64,000 nucleotides of DNA from Lycocorax pyrrhopterus obiensis (Eukaryota > Chordata > Aves > Passeriformes > Paradisaeidae). The stretch lies in NCBI GenBank assembly GCA_014706295.1, contig JACSVZ010000006.1, positions 31,223,629-31,287,628 of the forward strand, in the 5' to 3' direction. Below, one piece after another: positions 34,438 through 46,753 of the stretch; position 1 is the stretch's first letter; each line of letters starts with the position of its first letter. Under the pieces are notes generated by a model that ran no database searches, was not told the DNA's origin, and worked only from the letters and a program-made list of their open reading frames with translations. The position numbers were made by a program, and so were the translations under genes.

Positions 34438-37400
34438 AATGCTTTTTTTTTCCTGTATGCCTCAGGAGAACCACTTTTTCAGCTTTTAGAGGAGGGTCCT
34501 GTTTCTTGGTATCAGTGGTGAGCTAAAACATGTAAGAAATATTGTCTCCCTTACAGTATAGTATATATTAGCCTTATAGTGGTATTAGTAAAATAATTCA
34601 AAGTAGTTCACTGTCAATAATCAATGAAGTCTAAGAATAGTCAGTCCAACCTAAATGAAACTAAATGACTGATAAATCAGAAATACAAGTTGCCTGGATT
34701 GGATGACTTTTTCCTCATATTAGTTTTAATGAACACTCTGGGATAACAGAGAGGTTGCCATACGTATGCACACTGTCATCTCTGTACATTTATTTTTCTA
34801 AATCTTCCCTATGTTTTTATCAACAGTCTTGTTATTTTGGCTCCTGCAACAAATAATGACAGTCTTCCTATCCTGGGGTAGTATCAGTATTGAGAACCAC
34901 AAGCCACTGAAATAATGAATTAAATCTTCATAAATCATTAGTTTGATTTATATTACATAAATTATTTTAAAATTACTCATTATCACTATTTGCCTGTTGA
35001 TTTTGTGGTACTTTTTTTGCCATCATTCATGGGATCAATTTTCAAATTTATTTTTTTATAACAAAAAAAGTACAAACTTGGTTAACTTGGTCTTTCTAGT
35101 GAAGGCTGGGATTTATGCCTAATCCAATGTTGTAGCAGCACAGACTTTAAAAGAAATATCCCAAAAGACATAGCTATCACAAAAGTTGGAACATTTGTAT
35201 CATTTTTTTTTCCCAATAAAAATAGTATGATACTGTAGAGAATTCCTCTAAACAGATTCTCTGTTGGCTGAAGTTGGTATTTTTTCCACATATTCGAGCC
35301 ACATGAATCTGATTGTCATTTGTACTTAAGGCCCATTTTAGATCTCTTGAGAGGAGTGTACAAAGGCCTGTATGTGAACAGAGATTTATTTTATGACAAG
35401 TTGAATATTTCTCTTCTCTTTCAGGATGAGATAAAGGGTTTAAAAGGGGAATTCCAGTTCCCAAAGAAGGAAATAAACTATTCTTAGCAGTAATATTATT
35501 TTTTAGTTGAGCCATTGGCTTGGAGAAAATTTGGAACAGAATTTGTGGGACTTTCCTGCTAGTTTTCCCTTCCAGAGATGGTTTGTCCTGAGCGGCTTTC
35601 TGAGACCTTTATTTCTTTTTTTTAGTGTTTTTTTTTGTTTCCCAAAAGAAAAAAGCAAATCAAGATTTATCGAAATATAGCTGAGATGATTCTCCTTTTT
35701 CTTTAGATTCTCTGCATCTTCTTTGAATAGGGTTTTTGTGGTTTTGTTTTATTTTGTTTTCAAATATGGATTAATTACTGTTCTTTCTCAAAATTGTATT
35801 GTCTGTCATACTATTTTATAAATCATATGTTGTAAGATGGACATCTGAAGCACCATGTCTACTTTCTTGTTTTTCACTTTTCCACGGGGACTGAAAAAAA
35901 AATGCAAGCCATATTAACAAGTAAAAGGGACAGATGTGACATTTAGTATGCTTTTTCTAAGTATACATGCTTTCATTTTATGTCTTATTTTAGTTTGATT
36001 CTATTTCTGGTTTTACAGCAGAATAATTAACATCTCTGGATTAAAATCTTTAGAACTGTTAGTTAAATTTAGTGATGGTATCCAAAATATTTGCAGACAT
36101 TAAGATGAAAGGATTTATTATTAGTATATATTTTCTTTTAGTTTCAGTTTAGATCAACAGAAGTTATTACATCCAGGACTGGAAAATTAGAATTGATTAC
36201 AGTTTTATCTCTTGTAAAGTTAATATTTTGAGTTTCCCAGCATTACCTAAGCACTTCAAGCTGTATTTTCCATTCCATTTATAAATGTGTAAGTTCTGCA
36301 AAGCAATGAAACACATCTCTCTTTTGGCTTTTGCTAAGGATATTAGAGCCCACGACACTGTGATAACTGTGGAGCTGCTTTGTCAAAGAGAGATGACAAA
36401 CTGTGTTAATTATAACAAATGTCACTTGTTGAAGTGATTTATTGCAAGAACAAGGATTGGTTTGTTGTACAGTGCAGAGTAAAGGCCATGCAAGACTGTT
36501 TTGTACGTATGTAAGCAGACTCTATTCACAGTCCCAGAAACAGCGAGCTATAGTAGCTTTGTAGACCAATTGATAAAGCAGTACAGGTAACTAATTAAGG
36601 TACTGCTAACATAAATATATTATTTAGGTAAAGTAAGTGGGAATCAGAGTGACATATGACTGTGACCATAAATTTTAAGGAATTTTCAGGTTTTGAATAC
36701 ATATGATTACTGTGCTTCATTCCAGTGCAAGGAACCGACATTTAACATGCTGTGTGTGTTTTAAAAGATACATATATACGATGTGTAAAAAGGTACTTAA
36801 AAACCAGTAAGCACATATTTAATTCCTTTATTTTTATTCCTTAAACTGAGAATTTTTTTCAAATGAAAACAACTTATTTGGTGGGTTTGTCAACGGTATC
36901 AATGAGGTATTTTACTTAGAAAAGACTAACGGGTATTTAAAGTGTGTTTGAAGCTATTATCTTTACTATTGTTTGAGGACAATCTCATTTTCATGAAAAC
37001 AAAACATGATAAAATTACATAATACGGAAAGAACTACATGTAGCTCTGTTGTTTTGATTTGGCTTTTTTGTGTGTATTTGGGTTTTGTTGGTTTGTTTTT
37101 AGTTTTTTTCTGACTTACCATACAGCCTTGCTAGTGAGGAAAAACAGAATTTAAACACTGTCAACTGCTCAAAGGCCTGTCACATTTGTACCAATATCAG
37201 AGTTCCTAAAACATTTTTTTAGCTATCTTTTCACTCTTAATCTCTCAGAGGTGCAGTGAAAATGAACTGTTAGCTATGCAAGCAAGTTATTTCTAACACA
37301 AGGCAAGGGAAGTAAATATTGGAAAAAAATGAAAAATGAGGAAGAGAAAGTAAAAGGGGAATTAGGAATAAGGATGTAAGCAGAAGCAAATGTGCATTAG

Positions 37401-38721
37401 TGCCCAAAATTGTTTCTCAGAAAAGGTGAAGTATTTTTCATTCATTCTATTCAGAATACCTGCAGAAAGGGAATGAAAAATGCCCAGTTACAGCCAGATA
37501 GATATTAGTGCCCCATGTGATTTAGGGCATGACATCCATAAGAAGGAACTTACTGTTTCAATTCATTTGAACTTTCAGTACCAATACCACATTGTGAACC
37601 TCAAGATGTGAGATGTCTTGTGTTATTTTACCTGCCAGCCAAGTGTAATTTACAGCTCCTAGTGCCTAAGTAAACATCAGGATGCAGGACATATGTGATG
37701 CCATGCTAACATACATATGTATCCAGATGCTTCTCAAGAATGGCGTGAATTTTCAGCAGGTCCTGCCCCAAATCATGAAAGACAGAAATACCAGAGAGCT
37801 CTAAAATGGCACTGTAGTCCTCTGTTTTGATACCCGAATGTCTCCCACAGTTTCCATTCCTTCAGGGACATAAGTGCTGTACTGTCTTCCAGTTGGATTA
37901 GTGGCAGTTTTGATTCAGCAGTCAGGTTTTCCATCTCCATCTTTCTTTGATTTCTGTGAAGTGTTTTACAAGGTGAGTTGAGCCTTCTTTGGAGTGAAAA
38001 ATTTTATAAAATTTTTCTTTTTCTCTGAATTCTAGCACCAAAGGTTTTTAAATAAGCTCAGAATGACATGTTGGAGAGTATTTACTAAGTGTAAGCCTGT
38101 ATATGACCTTCACCTGCAGGGTATACTTCTGGCTACATTTCATCCCTGGAACAGGCAACACAGGACCAGGATTTTTGTGAACTATTCTAGGAGCTCAAAA
38201 AGAGAGAAATATGATGAAAAAGCAAGGGATTTTATTCAGAGACTTCAGTAAAATGAAGGTAATTAATATCCCTGTTCATACAAATGTAAAGGTACAGTTT
38301 CAATGGCTTTGGCTGACATTAAATGTGACTTTTCCCCTTTTCCTAATCTTACAAAAATCTCTTCAAACATTTTTTTGGGAGAGGAACTTGAGAGAAAAGA
38401 TCAGAAAAGAAGAAATCTATCTCATCGACAGCCAGGAAGGTAGAAGATTTGTTTTAGTCTTATCAGTTGTGCCGTCTTTTCTTTGTGAATATTGGAGTAG
38501 ACAAATAGAGCAAGCTAGCAGCTTTTGGGTTGCTAGATGGATTACTTGCAGTTAATATTCATACTCTGCTGAATATAGTTGAAGTAAAGGAAGTTTTGAC
38601 CTTAAAAGTACTTTTATTAAGTATTTACTGAATATTGATGGAAATTAAAATGATCATTATTTTTGTAGGGCTCAAGATAATACAGGGATATGATCTAGTT
38701 TTTCTTTTTTTTTCCACAATG
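34438..38721. other. Unique AT-rich non-coding DNA with a CNE-like block
   Basis: No gene or repeat is recognised apart from T/G-rich low-complexity patches (about 35590-35760 and 37045-37115). About 36340-36700 is even in composition, with TAAT cores, and looks like a conserved non-coding element. A 112-codon ATG frame on the - strand (35515-35177) lacks recognisable features. Confidence 0.45.
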
Positions 38722-38725
38722 CCAA

Positions 38726-39203
38726 TGTTGACAGATGAAAAATCATTTGCACCTGGTGGGTTAATACAATGCTCATTCTTTAAAAAAACCACTGGCCTGT
38801 GGATGGAACTGCACAACGCTTATCCTGCAGGAAGAAGAACTGGGAAGAAACCAGCCCAGTTGTGCCAACTTTTACCAGTTCACCAAGTGGTCAGGTATGA
38901 CTTTGGGGTTGACCACCACCAGAGACCACCAAAGAGACCCCCAGGACAGAAGAAGGCATCCTTAAAGGGGAGGGAATATATGGTAATAATTTCAGGAAAG
39001 TTATTAGCATATGTATGTTTATTCTGTGAAAATCAATGAACAAGTATGTAAAATATAGTGTATAAACAGGAGCTTTTTTGTACTCAGCATTCACGTACTT
39101 TAGAGGAGATAGCCCCTTGTGCATCCAGATGAATAAAGAATGGCTGCTTCTTATTACTACATCAGTGTTAAGGACTTTTCATTTTTACCAATTTTTGTTA
39201 ACA
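38726..39203 (+). mobile_element. Solo LTR of an endogenous retrovirus
   Basis: The termini TGTTGACA and TGTTAACA form a near-perfect inverted pair. CCAA is repeated directly outside both ends (38722-38725 and 39204-39207). On the + strand TATAAA lies at 39061-39066 and AATAAA at 39132-39137, followed by about 65 bases of U5. The 3' part (cccttgtgcatccag...gaataaagaatggctgcttc) is close to a common bird LTR pattern ending in 'gtgcacccagcgctgaataaag'. That resemblance suggests an ERVL-type family, while the 4-base duplication suggests class I, so the class is unsettled. No internal genes remain. Confidence 0.8.
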
Positions 39204-39207
39204 CCAA

Positions 39208-42200
39208 GAATAGTTAGAATAAAGAAGTAGCAAACATTATTGCTCCAACATTCAAATTCCCAGTCTCCCTTTGTTTTACAAAATGGTTTTAGATGGCCAT
39301 TAACATTTCACAAAACTCACCTTCTGTGCTGAGATTATTTATTTCTTGTTAGAATGGTAACTCACATAATTAAGATAAACTGTTTCTAGTTAATTGAAAC
39401 CTGGCATTTTAAGACTGAATTCTAAATGTCTGCAAAGAGCACAAGAATCGGAGTCAGATAAGTGATATTGATTTTGCAAGTGTCTGATTTATATTCCTGG
39501 ATATGCTTTACTCATATGCACATCTATGTAAAAAGGCTTCAGAAATCCAGCAGAAAGTGAAAAAATCACTTGCTAACTATTAGCGTAGTTGAAAACTAGG
39601 AATTAGTGGGACTACACACTAAAGAGGGCTATCAGTCATGTGAACATGCTTCAGGAAGATTCATTTTCAGTTGATGATGGTTATTTATTTGACTGTAAGA
39701 GGACATAGCTATTGCCCCATACAGAAAAAAGTCACAATAAATGGATGGCGCTCGTGTTGAAAAAGGCTCTTACTATCTTTCCTTTGACCATTTGAAGCTT
39801 AATGTGGTATTTCGAGCTGAAGAACAATTTTATGGTCTGCCAGAGAGGTTTATTTTAACTCCAATTTATCCAAGTAATATCTCATTAGAGCTCTCTGTCA
39901 CGGAATTAAGATTCACAAACCCTAACCCCTAAAATCAACACTGTCCAGGGAGAGGCCTGGAGACAGAAGGTTTTGTTCAGAAAATAATGGTTAATCATTA
40001 TTTACCTTGCACATATCATTGTGACAACGAAACGATGTACGCTCTTTCAAATTCTAGAGCTAATTTTTTTCAGACTGTGAGATGACAGTAGGGAAGGAGG
40101 GTGCCTTACTCAGGGGTACTATTTTTCTCACCAGGCAAAGCAGAGACAGGAATTAATCAGCAGCATGCCTGTTGACTCATGCACTTTCAAAAGCAGGAAA
40201 ATAAACAATAAATGCTTAGCAACCGAAGTCATGCACAGTGACTCTGACTCATGAAAATATATACCACAGCTGTAGTCCTCACTATTTTCCTCCCACTATT
40301 AGTTTCAGTGACCCATTCCATGGTTTTTTTCAGGAATGACTTAATGACTCCAACACTGCCATCAAAGATGAGTCTAGAAATATGCTTTATATGATTATGG
40401 TAACCTAGATGACAAATGGTAGGTTTAGTGATGTTTGTTAACATAAAACACCTCATAGTGATACTCAGCACCTCTTTATCTGTATTTCTTAGTACCTTTT
40501 CTCCTAGCTTACCTGGTGAGCTAAAACCATCAAGCCTTCCAATAATTCAGATTGATAGGGCTAAGAAAGTACAAGCGAAAAGCAATCTTGGATTCAAAAA
40601 AATCAGCCCAAATTTCATTTTCTGAAGTGAAGAGTTAAAGAAAAGCATTTGCCTGCCTGTGATAGAGTTTGCTCTCTGGGTCTTTCCTGAGGCACACACA
40701 AGCAGCTGAATCCATGATGATATTTAAGTTCTCTTTGAACTTGGCCTCAAGTCTGTAAATGCCATTTCTCTGCCACAGTGCTTACTTTTACAGCCTGTCA
40801 GCAATCTGCACCCTCCCTAGAGAGTAGTGAGGTTGCCAAACTGACCCTGCAGGCACCAAGCTCCCAAATATGTTGTATGTCTGAGAATATCCCCGGGCTT
40901 GCATTCCTCAGGCACAGGCAGCTCTCTGGTGGCATTGTCCAGGGCCACAGGTCCTCCCTTGCCTTCCTCCCTGCTACTCCCTGGTAGATGGGAGACAGAG
41001 AACATGTCAAAAACTCCAAGGGGGACAGTTCCCACAGCACAAGGCTTGTACCATGACTGAAAAACACTACATGTTGCAGGGGTGGCATTTGAGTGGGTTT
41101 CATGTTGTGGTTTAGGTGGGAGAAATGTTACTCATGAATGCAGCAATGATCTCAAGAAATGAAATTAAAAATTTGAACTCAGTCTGTTTCCTAAGAAAAT
41201 GATGGGTTTGTTGATACAGTTCATAAAGTAATAGGAATGCATTCTTTTTGAAGAATAGCAGGATTGATGCTGTGGGTCTGAAGGAGCCACTAAACCCTGA
41301 TGTTACAAGAGGCCCTTTCTCCCAGTTCCCTCTGTTATAGAGGTTTAAGGAAAGGATATAACCATAATCTACTTCATCCACTTTAAATGAAGCTGAGCTC
41401 ATGATAGCACTTAGTCTGCTGAACTCAGTACATAGAATATGGGTTTCTTATTTTTTTCTTCTCTAAAGTGTTTCTTTTTCCAAGAATGTGCTGTAGGGTC
41501 GGTCACTCATTTGGCTTCAGCTCTTTCAGTAGAATAGATTGATTTCTTTAAAAGCCACAAAGAACTAGCTCTTTTATAAGTTAGATAAGCATGAATAAAG
41601 AAGAAACCACAGAAATCCTTGACTGAATAGAGAAGTATGTACAGTGTTTTAAGTTACTACAAATAGATATGAGCTCAGTCATTCTGGTACTTACTGTCCA
41701 GTGAGATAACTTCCAAAAAACCTACACTTCTTTATAGAAGTAGCCTTGTAATCCTTCTGTGAACAAAATATTAAAGAAAGATTGCTTGAATAGTGGCTCC
41801 AGTATCTAACCTCTTATTTAAAATAGCAAAGTCAAATAAAGCACCACAAAGACACACAATACACAGTTTTTCTTTAAACACATGACAGATAAATAAATAA
41901 TCCAAAACATATCTGAAGGCTTCTTATACACATAGCTAGGGATTACAATTCAACCATGTGCACCATAAGTTATTTATTAAAACATGGAACAAATATATAT
42001 TTATTTTAGACACCAAGTTGCAAAGGAGATAAATATGGACAGACTAAAGTTTATTTTGCCAAGATACAATTAATCATGACCTGAGGTCTTCAAAACCCAA
42101 ATCAAATTCATCTGAAGAAATAAAAGAATGTCACTAATATCTCATCCTGAATATACTGTAAATATTTCATCTCATAGCACAGAAGTGTTCCTTTTTATAG

Positions 42201-43252
42201 TATATGGCACATTAAAAAAAAAAAAGAAAACAAACAAACCCACAAAATCAACTTCCACTTTTCTTTTTTTCTGGACAAATTAAGTATTTCTTCTGTGGTT
42301 TTTTTATTTGTTTGATTTTGCTTTTTAACTTGAGAGTAGAAATTATAGACTCTAAGTGAAATGAAAGCCCATTAAAACAGACTAATCCACTTTTAAGGAT
42401 CAGGTCAGGCTCTCTGGAGTGCATTGCAAGAGCAGCAAACTGTGCAGCCTGCTAAAGGTAAGACATTTATTGAGAAAGCTTGGAAAAATGTGACTCTAAA
42501 CCACATTTTTTGCATCAACTGTACATAGTTACATTCAGTAAGTCAGTAATGAACTATCAGATGACCTCACGCTAGGGTGTAAGGGATTGCATGCCTTCCA
42601 TTACACCCTTGGGGCTCTTTTCTGTGATGAGTAACTCCCATTTTTTGCAGATGACAAAATAGTTGCTCTCCCTTTGGTGTCCAGGGTTTGATTAACAAAA
42701 AACATCTACAAAAATGCCAAAGCAAAAGAGCAATTTGCAGAACTAGAACTAGGCATTTTAAATGCTTATTTACACAAAGAAAGAGTGTGCCTTTCCATTA
42801 ATAGTTAAAGAAACTGGAGTGTCTGTAGTCAGGCCCAAGTACAGCTGCAATTTCCCCACTTACAGGATGCAGCCTGAGAGCTCATTCTTTGGGCTCATTT
42901 GCTACTAGTAACTCAGAAAGAGCGCAGGAAATTTGGAGTCCTCCTTTACCCCTTGTGTCCTAGTTAACCAAGTGTCTGCAGGTTGAAGAGGTTGCTCTGC
43001 TCCGTGGAAGTGGCAAGAGAGCGTCAGCCCTGAGAGGGCCCAAGGGTTCTTGTGATGTGTGAGAAATTCAAGTTTGGTTTGTTGCCACAAGTTTAAATCA
43101 ACATAAATCAAATCCTTAGTTTTTAGAAATCTTCTGTAATTTTGCTGTAACCCTAAAATACTCATTGGAGAATTGAGTAAGTGAAATGTACCAAAAATAT
43201 AGTGCCAGTGCTTGAAATATAGTAAGGTAATTTTTGTTCTTAAAAAAGGTAA
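39208..43252. other. Unique non-coding DNA
   Basis: No gene is recognised. About 40640-41110 is richer in G+C with frames open on both strands (101 codons on -, 69 on +) and may be an unrecognised repeat. About 42870-43060 is also somewhat richer in G+C. The rest is AT-rich; an A-rich run lies at about 42212-42240. Confidence 0.5.
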
Positions 43253-43258
43253 CATAAT
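43253..43258. repeat. Target-site duplication, left (cataat)
   Basis: The 6-base CATAAT before the LTR is repeated exactly at 43811-43816 after it. Confidence 0.85.
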
Positions 43259-43810
43259 TGTTGGGGTGCTTTGGACCACTTGGGGTCTGCCCGCTGCCAA
43301 TCGATTCAGAGAGCGAAGGGCAGTCCGCGGGCGAGACCCAGTTCTGAGCCCGTACCACTTCTCCAGAAAGTTCTGTTAAGTTCGGTTTTTCATTGGTTTG
43401 TTCTGTAAATTCCCTCCTCTGTAACTTAGCCATTGGTTCCGTGTCCTCGGGATCCTTCTCCGGGCTTACCCTCTATTGGTTGTTTGTTCTGTACCACCCC
43501 TGTTGAAAAAGCACCTGGAACCTTGGCCCCACAGCCATTCCTCCCCTTTGCTTTTGGGGAAAATAACCCCTGGAAGATTTCACGGACTGGTCCTCTCCCT
43601 TGCCTCTTTCGCCTCTGGGATACCTGAGGGACTTAGACCTCTGGGTCTCCTCGCATTGGGTGCGCCTGCTGCCACAGAGCCGGTGCTGCCCGACCACGCG
43701 GCCACCGAGACTCGACACTTTCCAGTGCCTGTCTGCAGGAAGGTCACTGTCGCCTCTCCAGAGAGGGACAAGTGCCCCCTGAGGCTGACCCCTCTCCCAG
43801 GGCAGTGGCA
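43259..43810 (+). mobile_element. Solo LTR, ERVK-like, copy 2
   Basis: A 552-bp element running from TGTTGGGGTGCT to CAGTGGCA. It is colinear with copy 1 at 33856-34431 and clearly the same family by eye. An exact 6-bp duplication of the target flanks it. The polyadenylation hexamer of copy 1 is altered here (GGGAAAATAACCCC in place of GGGTAATAAACC), so this copy may have lost that signal. The inverted CCAAT boxes are kept. Because each copy has its own duplication, they are separate insertions rather than the two ends of one provirus. Confidence 0.92.
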
Positions 43811-46731
43811 CATAATCTTATGGATTCAAAAGTATGTTTGCCCTTAAGTAGACCTTCAAATACAGGAACTCCATAATGATAAATTCCTGTTTTAAGTCAT
43901 TGTGCAATATAAATAACTTATTGTTTAAAATAAGCATATATTTTTAAGTGATACTTTAAATCTGCATAGCAAGTATGAACCAGGGAAAGATATAAGCTCC
44001 TACTATATTCCCTGCCTCAAAAATTTTTTTCCTGCAAATGCACTCACAGTGAAATAAATAGTTGCTTAAATTGTAACATGGAAGTACCAGTTAGTCTGAG
44101 AAATGACTGCTGTGGAAAAAAAAATCACCCTCTTAGATAAGATCTAAATTATTTCTGCCTGCTATGTTTTCATCTCCTCAAGTTAAGGAGCAAATCAGTA
44201 AAAAGCAGAGGAAAAACAATAATCCAAGACTAAAAGGACCAAAACAATTATTGAAACACTTGATTTCTTGTTTCCTGAGGTGTCATAATCTAAATTTTAA
44301 AATTTCAGCACTTTTTCTAAATATCAATTTTATCTTCACTATTTTTTGTTATTCAAATATCCAGTAAATGTGCGTTTTACACAATATTTTACTAGAGTAA
44401 AACACACATAATTGATAGCTCAATCCTAAAATGCTGAAAGTAGATAACCCAAGTCTGTAGAGTGCATGACTTAAAACTATGTAAGAAGCTATTTTTCAAG
44501 CACCTTTCTACCTCAGGAGAGTACAAGCCATGTCTGAGAAATTGCAGTGCATCAAAATACCATTCTTCCTCAGAAGATTACATTGATTTCTGACATTTCT
44601 GTAATAATATATTAATAAAAATATATACTATACATATATTAATCCTGATGCTGTCTAATTATGAGGATTCTGAGTACATTTTTCTGTCATTACTGTGCTG
44701 ATCCCTTTTTAGAACATTCATGGGAGCTGAAATTGGCAGTGTTCACAGACCTGAAAATGACACAGGGTTCTCAAATTAGCTACGGTCACTTGGCACATCT
44801 TTAGAGGTGACTTGCTATTTTCGGTACTCAGGTGCCTGGCAGGAAACGATGAACAAAAGCAAGTGCTGCCTAAAACATTTATCATTATAAACCGATCCTG
44901 AGACAGCCTTTCCAAAGGTATACTTTTATTAGTGTATTAGGGCAATAAAGAATAACCAAAAACAAAATCAGTCGATGCTAAAATAGAAACTTGCAAATAC
45001 ATGTTTATTATTTATTACATTTTTTTTAAGGTCACTCTGTGAAAAACTGAATAAAAGACACTTCCAGAAGCTATCCCTTCAGTAATATTTGTTTTCTCTC
45101 AAAATCAGAGGCGAAATAGTGTTCCACTTTCTCAAAGTAGCTGTTTCACCTGTTTTTCATAAATAAAGCGGATGGCTTATTTCCAAGGAAACCTTTTAGG
45201 CATCAGACTAGCAAGGAAGATCATCCTCCTACACTTCTAGAGTTATGGAAATTTGGAGTATTCTTGTGAAGTCTTCTCGTGATAGTAGTCATGCCTTCCT
45301 TCTCACTAGAATTGCTATCACCAGGAAACTCTGTTGGACATATTTCAGGTGGACAAAGTTCATGTAACATTCATGTTATCAACTTCCACCACAAAAGTAA
45401 CTAGCAGTAGAGAGGAATTAATTCAGATGCTCCACTTTCATTCCTAGTGAAGGATCAACCACAATAAATCTGTCAGAAACATCTCTCGCTCTTTGTGGGA
45501 TAGTGCCTTAGGGAATAACAAGGAATAGATTTCTTTTACATACAGCATAATCTGGACTTAAAAGCACACAAAAATGTGTCTACAGTATACACATCCATAT
45601 ATATGTATTTAATTTTTTTGTTTTAAATGTGAGTCTGGCATGGGAAACTAAGGGTAACTTTGGCAGGCCCTCAAGTGAAATGTTCAAGTGCTATCTCTAG
45701 GTCTTCAACTGTTTTAAAATGTCAGTAACCTACTCTTGTGCTCAATCCGCAATGAACATTTTTCTATTTTGGTCCAAATAAAATTTAATGCCCCAGCTGT
45801 ACATACAAAGACAGTATACATGAATGTGTATTAAAATCATTGGTAGATTTTAAAATAAACACAAATCCTTGCTTTTTCTGTAACTGGGTGAGTGCTGTAT
45901 TTTTTCAAAGAAGAAAATAATTCCTTTGAATACCTGTTAAATGAAAATGTCAACATTTTTGCCTCAAAAAAATGCTGCTGTATATTTTTTAAACATTTTT
46001 GCCGAAGCTGTCCTCTTCCTGCATACACTTTTAATAGGAAACAAAGAATGTAAAATATAAATTATGTAGTCAGCCATTAAATCATTTATTATAAATCTGT
46101 TTTTCAACTGAGAACAAAATAATTGCTTCATGATTGTTCTTATATAATTGCTTTTCTTTATTTTTAATATAATATATATACGATGATAGCAGAAAGAAAT
46201 TACTGTGATGGTATTTTAGCAGTTCTTATTACTATTTTGGAGTAGATGAAGTCACACAGGTCTTTTGCATAGTCATAATAAATCCAAAATTTGAAGTAAC
46301 ACACCATAAAAACCGTGATTTTTATCTCTTTTTACTTAGTTCGTCAGATTTTTACTGCACAAACAGCAAAAACTAAAAACAATTATCTACATATTGTGCC
46401 CTGAAATTAAGCAATTATTTCCTAGAAAAATAAAAATAACAGCCACCTCTACAGATCTTTTTCTCAGTCATATAGTGTTAAATCTAGAAAGGTCTACAAA
46501 GACAAGCCATATAAGTGGCAATTATTGCAAATAAGATTTGGTGCTTAGATTCCCTTTCATCAAGCTTAGTCTTTGGCAAGGAGGAGATTATAAAACTTTC
46601 CTAAGTTGGAATTGCCAAAATTGTAACAAATAGCACATTTTGTAACTGAAGATATTTTCAAGGATTCTATGTAATATGGGAAGTACTTTGGACTTTTATT
46701 CTGTTTGTGAGTAAATAAAGAGAGCAAATTA

Positions 46732-46753
46732 TTATAATTATATATAATTATAA
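46732..46753. repeat. Perfect 22-bp AT palindrome
   Basis: TTATAATTATA and its reverse complement abut exactly with no loop. Only A and T are present, so it is easily melted and could extrude as a cruciform. It may be a product of AT-rich slippage. Confidence 0.7.

Noticed and set aside
35177..35515. 112-codon ATG frame on the - strand
   Set aside because: No recognisable domain, splice context or compositional shift. Compatible with chance.
33856..43810. A single provirus bounded by the two sister LTRs
   Set aside because: The 9 kb between them has no retroviral genes, primer-binding site or polypurine tract, contains an unrelated LTR, and each LTR has its own target duplication.
43433..43847. 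Frames of up to 123 codons
   Set aside because: They lie inside the sister LTR at 43259-43810. The same positions are not open in copy 1 in a conserved way.
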